Origin: Paraburkholderia bryophila
GTDB lineage: Bacteria > Pseudomonadota > Gammaproteobacteria > Burkholderiales > Burkholderiaceae
NCBI RefSeq assembly: GCF_003269035.1
Contig: NZ_QLTK01000017.1
Span: 1-64,000, forward strand
Direction: 5' to 3'
Length of the DNA stretch: 64,000 nt
Shown in pieces: positions 37,670 to 46,726 of the stretch. The position numbers were made by a program, and so were the translations under genes. The notes beneath the pieces were generated by a model that searched no databases, was not told the origin of the DNA, and saw nothing but the letters and a program-made list of their open reading frames with translations. Every line of letters starts with the position of its first letter. The first letter of the stretch is position 1.

Positions 37670-39058
37670 TTACGCCTCGAACAGCCCCGCGCCGATATAC
37701 GAACCCGGCTTCGCGCCCGGCGGCACGGCGAACACCGCGCTGCCTACGTGGGTCGTGAACTGGTTCATCATGTCGAACTTCGCGAGCCGGTCGTTGATCG
37801 GAATGAAGCCCTTACGCGGGTCGCTCTGGTGAGCGACGAAAATCAGCCCCGCGTCGTACTCGGTTTCCTGACGCCATGGCGGCCAGCGCTCGATGTAGAA
37901 ATCCGTGCTGTCGTTGTACGAATACGAGCGGCGCAGAATCTGCGCACCGTTGTTGCTGGCCTGATTCGACAGACGCACATGCGAGTTCTCCGGAATCACC
38001 GGATTGCCGTCCTTGTCTTCTTCCTTCAGATCGACCGCGTCGAACTCGCTCTTCTTGCCGATCGGCGCACCGCTGTACTTGTGACGGCCGAACACCTGTT
38101 CCTGGAAGTCCAGCTCGGTGTTGTCCCAGTGTTCCAGCGTGATGCGGATACGTCGCACGACGGTGTACGTGCCGCCTTCCATCCACGGCGCGTCCGCGGT
38201 GGCGCCGGCCCAGACGAACTCGTTCATCAACTGCGGCTTCGCGGTGGACGGATTGTTGGTGCCGTCCTTGAAGCCCATCAGATTGCGCGGCGTCTGACCG
38301 CGCGGACCCGACAGGAAACCCGCCTGACCCCAACGCATGGCGGCCGTGCCGTAAGCGAGACGGGCCAGTTGCCGGACCGCGTGAAACGCGACCTGCTGGT
38401 CGTTCGCGCAGGCCTGGATGAACAGGTCGCCGCCGGTTTTCTGCTCGATCAGCTGATCGCCGTTGAAACGCGGCAGATCGACGAGCGCGGCGGGGCGGCG
38501 CGCGGCGAGGCCGTAGCGGTCCTTGCCGTCTTTCGTGAACAGGCCCGGGCCGAAGCCGAACGTGATGGTCAGGCCGCACGGGCCGAGACCGAGCACGTCG
38601 CCGGAATCGGGCGCGGCTTTCCCGTTGACCGGGCTGTAGGCGCTGCCGTCGTCCTTAGCGCCGGACTTGGCGGCGGCCGTGCTGTCGACCATGCCTTCGG
38701 CCTGGGCCGCTTGCGGCGTCGCGGCGGTCGGCAGCGGAGCGGCTGTGTTGCCTTGCGTCATGCGCGCGGCGGCCTCGGTCCAGGCACGCAGCAGCGCGAT
38801 CACGTCGGCGCGTTTTTCGGTCGTCAGATCGAGCGCGGCGACGTACGTGTGACTCTGCTGCGCCGTGACGATGCCGCCCTGATGCAAACCGTAAAACGGC
38901 TCGACGGCCAGGTGCGGATCGGCGCTGTGCGCCGGTGTTTTGGCGAGCGCGGCCTGAGCGGCTTGCGCCGCACCGAGACTCGCGCCGGCGGCGACCGCGG
39001 CGCCGCCGGCCTTCAAAAATCCGCGCCGTGAGGGGCGCGGGGGTTGATCGTGTGCCAT
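37670..39058 (-). CDS. Tat-exported Dyp-type peroxidase (EfeB-like)
   Basis: This 462-residue protein has a twin-arginine signal (SRRGFLK, residues 10-16), the Dyp motif GFKDGT (about 262-267, catalytic Asp265), the proximal heme ligand in ENSHVRLSN (His360) and a conserved arginine near 376. EfeB-type enzymes act in the periplasm with a heme cofactor; peroxidase and heme-deferrochelating activities have been reported. Residues about 105-150 form an Ala/Gly/Ser-rich insertion not typical of the family. It lies between a propeller protein and fbpABC; efeU and efeO are absent. Confidence 0.9.
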   Translation of the reverse strand: MAHDQPPRPSRRGFLKAGGAAVAAGASLGAAQAAQAALAKTPAHSADPHLAVEPFYGLHQGGIVTAQQSHTYVAALDLTTEKRADVIALLRAWTEAAARMTQGNTAAPLPTAATPQAAQAEGMVDSTAAAKSGAKDDGSAYSPVNGKAAPDSGDVLGLGPCGLTITFGFGPGLFTKDGKDRYGLAARRPAALVDLPRFNGDQLIEQKTGGDLFIQACANDQQVAFHAVRQLARLAYGTAAMRWGQAGFLSGPRGQTPRNLMGFKDGTNNPSTAKPQLMNEFVWAGATADAPWMEGGTYTVVRRIRITLEHWDNTELDFQEQVFGRHKYSGAPIGKKSEFDAVDLKEEDKDGNPVIPENSHVRLSNQASNNGAQILRRSYSYNDSTDFYIERWPPWRQETEYDAGLIFVAHQSDPRKGFIPINDRLAKFDMMNQFTTHVGSAVFAVPPGAKPGSYIGAGLFEA

Positions 39059-39095
39059 GGCTACTTCACCTTCATTACGCTGTGGGGTGTTTTGC

Positions 39096-40247
39096 TTATT
39101 TCGCGAGAACCAGCGTGTTCACGTCGTCCTGCACGTAGTAGAAACCGTCGCCTTCGGGCGTCAACGCGAGACCGAACAGGTCGCCGTTGCCCGGGGGCGA
39201 TTGTGCCTTGTCCGTGTCGATCCAGCGAGCGTAAATCTGCTTGCCGCTGACCGGGTCGATCTCGACGATCTGACCGTTCAGCGCGTTGGTCACCAGCAGG
39301 TGGCCGTTGGGCGCCGTGACCATGGCGAGCGGGCGGTGCAGCAGGCCGTCGGCGGTCAGTTGGCGGCCCACGCCGGCGCTGGTGTCGCGCGTCATCGGTT
39401 CGTCGATTTCCGTGACGCGATTGCCGATCGCGTCGGACACGTACAGCAGTTTCTGATCGCCCGACAGCGCGAGGCCGGTCGGCCCAACGAGGAACACGCC
39501 CTTGTCCGCCTGCGCGCCGAAGCCGCTGCCCACCACGGTTTCCTTCTTCACGACCGGCGGTTTGTCGGCCGGCACGTCGAGGTCCAGACGCAGCACGGTA
39601 GCCTGCTTGAAGACCGGCGGATTGCCGTCCGCGCCGCCCACGCCGAAGCCGGCGTTGCTGACGAACAGCGTGGCGCTCGAGCCGTTGTCGACGACCGCCA
39701 TGTTGCCCCACGGGTCGTTGATGTTCGGGCTCGTGATGGTCGAGGCGACCTTGCCCTGCGGATCGATCACGATCAGGCAGCCGGCGCCCTTGGTGCCGGT
39801 GGTGCCGTCGTTGCTCGGCGTGCTGCCGACGATCACGTAGCCGGACTTCAGCATGGTCATCGCGGTGGACAGACCGATGCCGCCGGGGCACGCCTTCAGA
39901 TCGCGCGGCACCGTCGCGAACACCGTCATTTCCTTAGTGTCCGGATGGTAGTTGATGATCGTGCTGCCGGTGCCTTGCAGATTGGTCGAGTTGTTGAAGT
40001 TGCCGACCAGTACGTCGCCCTTCTTGACGGTGCCGACGCTCACCGGCGCGACCACGACCGCGTACGGGTTCTGGTCGCCGTTGCCCGGCACGGTGTTGAT
40101 CAGCGTGGTGTGGTGCTTGATGGTTTCCAGGAAACCTTGCGGTTCGGCATAGGCGCTGGCGGCCGTGCTCAGCGCGACGGCGCCGGCAGCGGCGGCGATC
40201 AGGGCCCGCGCGGCGCGCGGCGAAAACTTGCGCGTGGGTTGGTTCAT
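39096..40247 (-). CDS. Periplasmic NHL/YVTN-type beta-propeller protein
   Basis: The 383-residue protein has a signal peptide ending at AYA (about residue 34) and then repeated blade-like segments, for example GPTGLALSGDQKLLYVSDAIG and HLLVTNALNGQIVEIDP. Six or seven blades are likely. Such propellers bind ligands or partner proteins; no catalytic residues are evident. GGAG precedes ATG 40247. It lies 37 bases upstream of the peroxidase gene and about 100 downstream of the porin gene, so all three probably work together at the envelope. Confidence 0.85.
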   Translation of the reverse strand: MNQPTRKFSPRAARALIAAAAGAVALSTAASAYAEPQGFLETIKHHTTLINTVPGNGDQNPYAVVVAPVSVGTVKKGDVLVGNFNNSTNLQGTGSTIINYHPDTKEMTVFATVPRDLKACPGGIGLSTAMTMLKSGYVIVGSTPSNDGTTGTKGAGCLIVIDPQGKVASTITSPNINDPWGNMAVVDNGSSATLFVSNAGFGVGGADGNPPVFKQATVLRLDLDVPADKPPVVKKETVVGSGFGAQADKGVFLVGPTGLALSGDQKLLYVSDAIGNRVTEIDEPMTRDTSAGVGRQLTADGLLHRPLAMVTAPNGHLLVTNALNGQIVEIDPVSGKQIYARWIDTDKAQSPPGNGDLFGLALTPEGDGFYYVQDDVNTLVLAK

Positions 40248-40347
40248 GATTGGATCTCCGTGCGGGCGCACAAAGCGTTGATGGCGGTCATGATCGAAAG
40301 CATGGGATTCGATGGGTCGGTAGCGTGTAGGTTAGGCGAGCGCGGCA

Positions 40348-41871
40348 TCAGAACGTGATATTGGTCCGCACGCCGATGACGAACGTGTTGCGCAGCGGCT
40401 GCGTCGGATCGCTCGGGTTCTGGCCGGCGCCGGCGTTGAACGTGTACTGTGCGTCCGCCTGCAGTTGCCACCACGGATTGACCTGATACTGATAAGTGGC
40501 TTCAAGCGTGGTTTCGCTGGTGCGCACGCCGTACGGGCCGCCGCTGAACGCCTGGTTATCCTGGTCGAGACCGTTCGCGTGATTGCCGATCTTGATGTAC
40601 GTCAGCGCGATGCCGGCGCTGTCGTTGTCGCGGCCCGCAAAGGGCGCCTTCAGCACGACGCCCACGTTCGCGGCCACGCTGACCAGATTGCGGTCGCCAG
40701 GCGCGCCCATCACGCGGGCAAACACGTTCAGGCTGCGCGGTTCGTCCGGGTCCGGGCGCCAGATCATCTGGTCGGCGACCGCATAGAAGCTGTAGTCGCC
40801 GTGATGATTCTGGGCGACGCCGCTGGAGGCCGGATTCGCGAGCGACAGACCGGTGTTGTCGAAACGCTGGTCGGCGAAGCTCTGGTTGTTGTACCAGAGA
40901 CCGAGCTTGTAGGTGCCCGGCAAGCCGCCGCCGCCCATGCCGACCATTTCGCCGTCGGCCGGCTGGTTGATCGCGTACTGCAACTCGCCGATGAACAGCG
41001 TGCCGTTGTGCAGGTTGAAGTTGGTGCCGCTCTTGTTGTTCGGGCTATTGCCGAGCGGGTCGCCGTCGAAGACACCGGCGAGCGCCGTCAACGAAGGCGT
41101 GATCTGGCCGCGCACGCGCACGCCGAGATCGGCGAGCGGATAAGCCGGGCCGCCCGACGGCATGTCGTACGAAGGCAGCGCGGGCCAGCCGAACATCGTG
41201 TTGACGAACAGCGCCGAGTTCGTGCTGGTGATGAATTCCTGGTCGATACTTTGCTGACCGACTTTCACGTCGATACGCTTGTTCAGGAACGACTGCTGAT
41301 ACCACAACTCCCACAGACGGGTGGTGTCCTGCGCTTCGATACCGCTCGCCGTGTTCAGCGTGCCGAGCTTGTTGGCGCTCAGATTGGCGCCGTGAATCTG
41401 CAGCGCGCTCACGTTGAACAGACCGCCCGGCAGACCGAAGGCCTTCTGCGTATCCATCTGCACGGTGGCGGTCGTCAGGCCGTCGTAGTCCGCGCCTTTC
41501 GCGAGACCGCCGCGCACGTTGGCCAGCACTTCGCTGGTTTCGGTGAGCTGCAAGGTCACACCGTATTTGCCGAGCCACGGACGCAGACCGCCGATGTCGC
41601 CAAGCAACTGCTGACGATTCCACACACCCGTCCACTGATTGGTCTGGGTGGCCTGAATGTTCAGGTCGGCCTCGGGGGCTTCGGGGGTCGCGTCGGGATT
41701 GGCTTCAGCCATCGCAACGCCGGCGGTCAGCGAAGCCCAGGCAAACGCGGTGAAGAGCGCGACGCGCCGCATGGCGGGCAGACGCGAGCGGCTGATGACG
41801 CCGGCACGCCTGGCGGAATCGCGAAGCGGACGCGCTTGAGCAGCGGGTCCGTTGAGTTGGGCGAACTTCAT
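40348..41871 (-). CDS. OprB-family outer membrane porin
   Basis: This 507-residue beta-barrel protein of the carbohydrate-selective porin (OprB) family ends in TNITF with a terminal phenylalanine. Family-like segments include WELWYQQSFLNKRIDVKVGQQ and a terminal TNITF strand. AAGGA before ATG 41871 supports an N-terminus with a 45-residue extension; an internal ATG (MRRVALF) starts a more normal signal peptide. OprB relatives carry sugars or other small solutes, but here it is the first gene of an iron unit, so a ferric-chelate or heme-related route is possible. Confidence 0.88.
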   Translation of the reverse strand: MKFAQLNGPAAQARPLRDSARRAGVISRSRLPAMRRVALFTAFAWASLTAGVAMAEANPDATPEAPEADLNIQATQTNQWTGVWNRQQLLGDIGGLRPWLGKYGVTLQLTETSEVLANVRGGLAKGADYDGLTTATVQMDTQKAFGLPGGLFNVSALQIHGANLSANKLGTLNTASGIEAQDTTRLWELWYQQSFLNKRIDVKVGQQSIDQEFITSTNSALFVNTMFGWPALPSYDMPSGGPAYPLADLGVRVRGQITPSLTALAGVFDGDPLGNSPNNKSGTNFNLHNGTLFIGELQYAINQPADGEMVGMGGGGLPGTYKLGLWYNNQSFADQRFDNTGLSLANPASSGVAQNHHGDYSFYAVADQMIWRPDPDEPRSLNVFARVMGAPGDRNLVSVAANVGVVLKAPFAGRDNDSAGIALTYIKIGNHANGLDQDNQAFSGGPYGVRTSETTLEATYQYQVNPWWQLQADAQYTFNAGAGQNPSDPTQPLRNTFVIGVRTNITF

Positions 41872-41983
41872 CGAAATCCTTGTTGGTGTTGTATCGACTG
41901 AACTGATCACCGCGGTATGACGTTGCTGTCACGACTGCGATTTGCTGCGACGGGTCGCGACGCCGGGCACAGCAGATGGCGAG

Positions 41984-42034
41984 ATCGTACGCATGCGGAA
42001 TAGGTGCGTCAACACAAATGAGAACGATTCGCAT
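41984..42034 (-). promoter_or_regulatory. Promoter with Fur-like box for the porin-peroxidase-fbpABC unit
   Basis: On the minus strand TTGACG (42007-42012) and TACGAT (41984-41989) are spaced by 17 bases. Directly upstream, AAATGAGAACGATTCGCAT (42016-42034) matches a Fur box with an intact GAGAACGATTC core and a one-base departure in the right arm. It lies 113 bases before the porin start. The arrangement supports iron control of the whole unit. Confidence 0.65.
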
Positions 42035-42095
42035 CAATATTACTGACATGTAACTTTGATCTTTACGGACTGCTATTAACGGCTATTTGCGCGTA

Positions 42096-42128
42096 ATGAA
42101 ACGTGAATTTAAACGTAATTGAAACGTA
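42096..42128 (+). repeat. Three direct repeats of AAACGT
   Basis: The hexamer AAACGT recurs at 42099, 42111 and 42122, spaced 12 and 11 bases, within longer units close to TGAAACGTAATT. One-helical-turn spacing is typical of OmpR/PhoB-type response-regulator sites. A TATAGA element follows near 42141. The rest of 42035-42380 shows no gene. Confidence 0.5.
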
Positions 42129-42380
42129 TGGTTGTGGTCTTATAGAAGGTGTTTCCAATAACACAGCCCGGCGTGCAATGGCGTTGCGATGAGTCAAGCG
42201 GAGGGGTGGGCGGGCGCATTAACAACAGCGCTGACCAACCCTGTTACCGGACCACCACGAAAACCCGAAAACCCTGCGCGTCGAACGGACAAAGAAAGCC
42301 GCTATGATCTTTTCCGAGGCCGCCTGGCGGCACGAGATCCATCAGCGTTCAGCGCTTCAGACTTAACCGGGAACATGCCG

Positions 42381-43217
42381 ATGTCATACGCCGTCAATCT
42401 GGACCATTACTTCACCCGCATCGGCTACGAAGGCCCGCGCGCGGCCACGCTGGAGGTACTGCAAACGCTGCACCGGCTGCATCCGCGCGCCATTCCGTTC
42501 GAGAACCTGAACCCGTTCACGCGCCGCGCGGTGAAGCTGGACCTCGAATCGGTCGAGCGCAAGCTCGTCACGAATCATCGCGGCGGGTATTGCTTCGAGC
42601 AGAACGCGCTGTTCGCGAACGTGCTGATGCAACTGGGCTTCAAGGTCACACCGCTGCTCGCCCGCGTACTGTGGGGTCGTGACTCCGACGAGGCGCCGCC
42701 GCGCACGCATATGGTTCTGCGGATCGACCTGGAGAACGAGGCGTGGATCGTCGACGTCGGTTTCGGCAGCGTCACGCTGACCGCGCCGTTGCGTCTCGCC
42801 GCGGGCATCGCGCAGCGCACGCCGCTTGGCACGTTCCGTCTCGCCGATGCCTCGCACAATGCGCTTTACCTCGACGTGCAGGCGCGCGACGAAAGCTGGA
42901 CGCGCGTCTATCGTTTCGATCTGCACGCGGTCGAGTGGGTCGACTATGAAACCTCGAACTGGTACACGTCGACGGCGCCGGAATCGATTTTTGCCACCAC
43001 GCTGATTGTTTGCCGCGTGCTCGACGACTCCCGGCTCTCGCTGCGCAACGACCAGTTAATCGAACGCGGCGCGGACGGCGAGATCGTCAGCGAACGGCAA
43101 CTCGCCAGCGCGGACGAACTCGCGGCCTGCCTGCGCGATCAGTTCGGCCTGAATACCGGCGACATCGATCTCGTCGAGGTGTTCAACCGCGTGCGTACGC
43201 CGGTCCACAACGTTTAG
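42381..43217 (+). CDS. nat: Arylamine N-acetyltransferase
   Basis: This 278-residue enzyme has the complete NAT triad: Cys71 in HRGGYCFEQN, His110 in RTHMVLRI and Asp125 in IVDVGFG. It transfers acetyl from acetyl-CoA to arylamines or hydrazines. ATG 42381 lies at a good distance from CGGGA; another ATG two codons upstream is possible. The next gene starts 17 bases later, so the two may be cotranscribed. Confidence 0.93.
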   Translation: MSYAVNLDHYFTRIGYEGPRAATLEVLQTLHRLHPRAIPFENLNPFTRRAVKLDLESVERKLVTNHRGGYCFEQNALFANVLMQLGFKVTPLLARVLWGRDSDEAPPRTHMVLRIDLENEAWIVDVGFGSVTLTAPLRLAAGIAQRTPLGTFRLADASHNALYLDVQARDESWTRVYRFDLHAVEWVDYETSNWYTSTAPESIFATTLIVCRVLDDSRLSLRNDQLIERGADGEIVSERQLASADELAACLRDQFGLNTGDIDLVEVFNRVRTPVHNV

Positions 43218-43233
43218 AAACTCAGCCACCTGC

Positions 43234-43914
43234 ATGGTCAAGCGCCTCGTTCTGCAAACGGCGGTCTGGCTCGCCGCCATGGGCGTGCTGCTGTTCGGCG
43301 CGGCCGGCACGCTCGCGTGGCCGGCCGGGTGGTGGTATCTGATCGAAACGGGCGCGCTGAGTCTGTGGATCGGGCTGTGGCTCGCGCGGCACGATCCGGG
43401 GCTGCTGGCCGAGCGGCTCGCGCCGATCGTGCAGGCGCAGCAAAGCCGCTGGGACCGTGTGTTCATGATTGGCGTGTCGCTGGCGTGGTGCGCGTGGCTG
43501 GTGCTGATGGGCCTCGACGCCGTGCGCCTGCATTGGTCGCCGCCGGTGCCTCTGGTGCTCGTCAGTCTCGGCTCGCTGTGCATCGTCGTCTGTCTGGTGA
43601 TGTGCCGCGCGGTGTTTCGCGCCAACAGCTATGCCGCGCCCGTCGTGAAGATTCAGGCGAGCCGTGGCCACAAGGTGATCGACAGTGGTCCGTATGCGTA
43701 CGTGCGTCACCCGATGTACGCCGCCGCGCTGTTTCTGTTCGTCGGCACGCCCTTGCTGCTCGGCTCGTGGTGGGGACTCGCCTGCGTGCCGGTCATGGTG
43801 CTCGGCATCGGCTGGCGCGCGGTGCGCGAAGAGCGTTTGCTGAACGCCGAACTCGACGGTTATTCCGCCTACACCGCCCGCGTCAAATATCGCTTCGTGC
43901 CGCTTATCTGGTAA
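43234..43914 (+). CDS. Isoprenylcysteine carboxyl methyltransferase-family membrane protein
   Basis: The 226-residue protein has about five membrane helices and the C-terminal ICMT/PEMT signature. In it GPYAYVRHPMYAAAL is followed about 45 residues later by REERLLNAEL and a tyrosine-rich YSAYTARV. The family uses S-adenosylmethionine at the membrane; bacterial members act on varied substrates that are mostly unknown. It follows nat closely. Confidence 0.86.
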   Translation: MVKRLVLQTAVWLAAMGVLLFGAAGTLAWPAGWWYLIETGALSLWIGLWLARHDPGLLAERLAPIVQAQQSRWDRVFMIGVSLAWCAWLVLMGLDAVRLHWSPPVPLVLVSLGSLCIVVCLVMCRAVFRANSYAAPVVKIQASRGHKVIDSGPYAYVRHPMYAAALFLFVGTPLLLGSWWGLACVPVMVLGIGWRAVREERLLNAELDGYSAYTARVKYRFVPLIW

Positions 43915-44007
43915 AGGCAGCCCCTGAGTCGCGTCGCTTAACGCGTGAGGCGAGGCGCGGCTCGCGCGCGTTCCTACATCCCCACCCTGGTTCATCGCGC
44001 ACCAACC

Positions 44008-44017
44008 TGTCTAGACA
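44008..44017. promoter_or_regulatory. HutC-type operator 1
   Basis: TGTCTAGACA is a perfect palindrome containing GT-C-TA-G-AC, the HutC-subfamily pattern GTNTANAC. It is 241 bases before the binding-protein start in a 334-base gap (43915-44248) that holds no gene. Confidence 0.65.
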
Positions 44018-44178
44018 AAATGCACCACGCCGACGCGTGCATTCGATGCGTCACGACTCTTCCGTAATCCACGTTCCGTCCCGCAGAACCCCGCCAGAAT
44101 GCGTTGATAGGGGCTTACCCGATGAATGGCGGTTTTTCCGGCCGAACCCCTTGCGACGGCTTTTTGACTCATGCAGAC

Positions 44179-44190
44179 TTGTCTATACAA
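44179..44190. promoter_or_regulatory. HutC-type operator 2 overlapping a promoter
   Basis: TTGTCTATACAA contains GT-C-TA-T-AC with flanking TT/AA dyad. TTGACT at 44164-44169 may be the -35 box; the operator then overlaps the -10 region. It is 58 bases before the start codon of the ABC binding protein. Confidence 0.7.
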
Positions 44191-44248
44191 ATTCAGCGGT
44201 GGTGAGAACTTCCGGTTCGACGGTTTCCTCAATCAAAGGAGTTTCGAC

Positions 44249-45109
44249 GTGAAAGTGAAGCACACGACGTTAGCAAAAGCATTGATGGGCGCCGTGCTCG
44301 GCGCTGCGACAATTTTCGCGGCACCGGTGCAGGCAAAAGACTGGAAGACCGTGACCATCGCGCTGGAAGGCGGTTACGCACCGTGGAACCTGACCTTGCC
44401 GGGCGGCAAGCTCGGCGGCTTCGAACCGGAGCTGGTCGCGAATCTGTGCGAGCGCATCAAGCTGCAGTGCAACCTCGTGGCGCAAGACTGGGACGGCATG
44501 ATTCCCGGTCTGCAGGCGGGCAAGTTCGACGTGCTGATGGACGCGATTTCGATCACGCCGGAGCGTGAAAAGATCATCGCCTTCTCGCGGCCGTACGCCG
44601 CCACGCCGGCCACCTTCGCGGTGGCCGACGCGAAGGTGCTGCCCAAGGCGGCGCCGGGCGCGGGCGTGGTCAAGCTGTCGGGCGATCCGAAAGCCGACCA
44701 GCCGACCGTCGACGCACTGCGCAAGCAGCTGAAGGGTAAGACCATCGGCATCCAGTCGGGCACGGTCTACACCAAGTTCATCAACGACGGCTTTAAAGAC
44801 GTCGCCACCATTCGCGTCTACAAGACCTCGCCCGAGCGCGATCTGGATCTGGCCAACGGCCGCATCGACGCTTCGTTCGACGACGTGACGTACTACGCCG
44901 CCAACATCGACAAGAAAGAAACCGCGTCGATCGTGATGGCCGGTCCGAAGATCGGCGGCCCGATCTGGGGGCCGGGCGAAGGCCTCGCGTTCCGCAAGCA
45001 GGACGCCGATCTGAAGGCGAAGTTCGACACCGCGATCGGCGCGGCGCTCGCCGACGGCACCGTCAAGAAGCTGTCCGCCAAGTGGTTCAAGACCGACGTC
45101 ACGCCTTGA
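44249..45109 (+). CDS. Amino acid ABC transporter periplasmic binding protein (cluster 1)
   Basis: This 286-residue protein of the polar amino acid binding family has a signal peptide ending at VQA. Family segments are EGGYAPWNLTLPGGKLGGFEPEL, shortened to its core GGFEPEL, DWDGMIPGLQAGKFDVLMDAISITPER and RIDASFDDVTYY. The start is a GTG at 44249 with AAAGGAG seven bases upstream. It heads an operon with two permeases, an ATPase and a MIO-less ammonia-lyase homologue, so a histidine-like ligand such as ergothioneine or another histidine betaine is proposed. Confidence 0.9.
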   Translation: MKVKHTTLAKALMGAVLGAATIFAAPVQAKDWKTVTIALEGGYAPWNLTLPGGKLGGFEPELVANLCERIKLQCNLVAQDWDGMIPGLQAGKFDVLMDAISITPEREKIIAFSRPYAATPATFAVADAKVLPKAAPGAGVVKLSGDPKADQPTVDALRKQLKGKTIGIQSGTVYTKFINDGFKDVATIRVYKTSPERDLDLANGRIDASFDDVTYYAANIDKKETASIVMAGPKIGGPIWGPGEGLAFRKQDADLKAKFDTAIGAALADGTVKKLSAKWFKTDVTP

Positions 45110-45123
45110 TTCGCTGGGCCGGG

Positions 45124-45158
45124 CGCGCGCGGCGTGTGCGACCCACGCGCCGCGCGCG
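45124..45158 (+). other. Hairpin downstream of the binding-protein gene
   Basis: CGCGCGCGGCGTG (45124-45136) pairs with CACGCGCCGCGCGCG (45144-45158) around a 7-base loop with a 2-base bulge. No T run follows. Such structures after binding-protein genes often protect the upstream message so the binding protein is made in excess. Confidence 0.6.
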
Positions 45159-45198
45159 TCCACGGATTCGATCCGATGTCATGGATGAGGGGTAGGGA

Positions 45199-45921
45199 AT
45201 GGCACTGATACAGATGCTCGGCTTCGGGCCGGATGGCTGGGGCGGCGTGATCTTGCTCGCGGCCTTGATGACGGTCGCGTTGACGCTCGCCGCGCTTGCG
45301 GTCGGCGCGGTATTCGGCGGCCTGATCGCGGCGGCCAAGCTGTCGCGGTTTCGCACGTTGCGCGTGATCGGCGACATCTACACCACGGTGTTTCGCGGCG
45401 TGCCCGAACTGCTCGTGATCTATCTGTTCTATTTCGGCGGCTCGACGCTGGTGACGACCATCGGCCAGTGGTTCGGCGCGGATGGCTTCGTCGGCGTGCC
45501 GCCCTTCGTGATCGGTGCGCTCGCGGTCGGCATGATCTCCGGCGCGTACCAGGCCGAGGTGTACCGCGCCGCGGTGCTCGCCGTGTCGCGCGGCGAACTC
45601 GAAGCCGCGCGCTCGATCGGCATGCCGACGCTGACCATGGCGCGGCGCATTCTGATTCCGCAAGTGCTGCGTTTCGCGCTGCCGGGTATCGGCAACGTCT
45701 GGCAACTGAGCCTGAAGGATTCGGCGCTGATCTCCGTCACGGGGCTCGCCGAATTGCTGCGCACCAGCCAGGTGGCGGCGGGCTCCACGCATCAGTACTT
45801 CACGTTCTTCGTGGTGGGCGGCGCGCTGTACCTGGTCATGACCAGCATCTCGAACCGGGTCTTCAACCGCGCCGAGGCGCGCGTGGGCCGGTCCTTCAAG
45901 CGCAACTTCGCGCGCAACTGA
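45199..45921 (+). CDS. Amino acid ABC transporter permease, HisQ-like (cluster 1)
   Basis: The 240-residue protein has about five helices and the EAA loop GELEAARSIGMPTLTMARRI of polar amino acid permeases. FRGVPELLVIYLFYFGG near residue 65 is typical of HisQ/ArtQ. It pairs with the HisM-like gene that starts 15 bases later. A purine-rich GAGGGGTAGGG precedes the ATG. Confidence 0.92.
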   Translation: MALIQMLGFGPDGWGGVILLAALMTVALTLAALAVGAVFGGLIAAAKLSRFRTLRVIGDIYTTVFRGVPELLVIYLFYFGGSTLVTTIGQWFGADGFVGVPPFVIGALAVGMISGAYQAEVYRAAVLAVSRGELEAARSIGMPTLTMARRILIPQVLRFALPGIGNVWQLSLKDSALISVTGLAELLRTSQVAAGSTHQYFTFFVVGGALYLVMTSISNRVFNRAEARVGRSFKRNFARN

Positions 45922-45935
45922 CGAGGACGGTCATC

Positions 45936-46691
45936 ATGCATTTCGATTTCGACTTCCTGTTCGACACGCTCAAGCAATTGCTGGCCGCCGTGCCGACCAC
46001 GCTCGGGCTGTTCTTCTGTTCGCTGATCCTGGGCGGCTTGCTGTCGCTCGTGATCGTCACGATGCGGGTGTCGCCGCACTGGCTGCCGAATCGTTTCGCG
46101 CGCGCTTATATCCTCGTGTTTCGCGGGTCGCCGCTGCTGATCCAGATGTTCCTCGTGTATTACGGCATGGGCCAGTTCGGCGTGATCCGCGAGAGCTTTT
46201 TGTGGCCGGTGTTGCGCGAGCCGTATATGTGCGCTGTGTTATCGCTGGCCTTGTGTACCGCCGGCTATACCGCTGAAATCATTCGCGGCGGTTTGATGGC
46301 CGTGCCGGTCGGCCAGATCGAGGCGGGCTATGCGATCGGCCTGTCGGGTTTTGCGCTGCTGCGCCGCGTGATCGGGCCGATCGCGTTGCGTCAGTGCCTG
46401 CCCGCGTATTCGACCGAAGCCGTGTTGCTCGTCAAATCGACCGCGCTCGCGAGTCTCGTGACCGTGTGGGAATTGACCGGCGTCGCCCAGCAGATCATTC
46501 AGCAAACCTATCGCACGAGCGAAGTATTCATCTGCGCCGCGCTGATCTATCTGTTCCTGAACTTCGTCATCGTGCGCCTGCTCGGCATGCTGGAGACGCG
46601 GCTGTCGCGCCATCTGCGCGCCGCGCCTGCGCAGGCCGCATCGAACCGCGCGGTGTCCGCCAATCCCGAAGCCCATCGCGCTGCGTCCTGA
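45936..46691 (+). CDS. Amino acid ABC transporter permease, HisM-like (cluster 1)
   Basis: This 251-residue permease carries FRGSPLLIQMFLVYYGMGQ and the EAA-type loop GQIEAGYAIGLSGFALLRRV. It forms the heterodimeric channel with the preceding protein. The C-terminal 25 residues are Ala-rich and unconserved. ATG 45936 is preceded by ACGAGGAC. Confidence 0.92.
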   Translation: MHFDFDFLFDTLKQLLAAVPTTLGLFFCSLILGGLLSLVIVTMRVSPHWLPNRFARAYILVFRGSPLLIQMFLVYYGMGQFGVIRESFLWPVLREPYMCAVLSLALCTAGYTAEIIRGGLMAVPVGQIEAGYAIGLSGFALLRRVIGPIALRQCLPAYSTEAVLLVKSTALASLVTVWELTGVAQQIIQQTYRTSEVFICAALIYLFLNFVIVRLLGMLETRLSRHLRAAPAQAASNRAVSANPEAHRAAS

Positions 46692-46726
46692 ACGGCCGGC
46701 CATTCCGAATGAATCTGGAGATTTCC

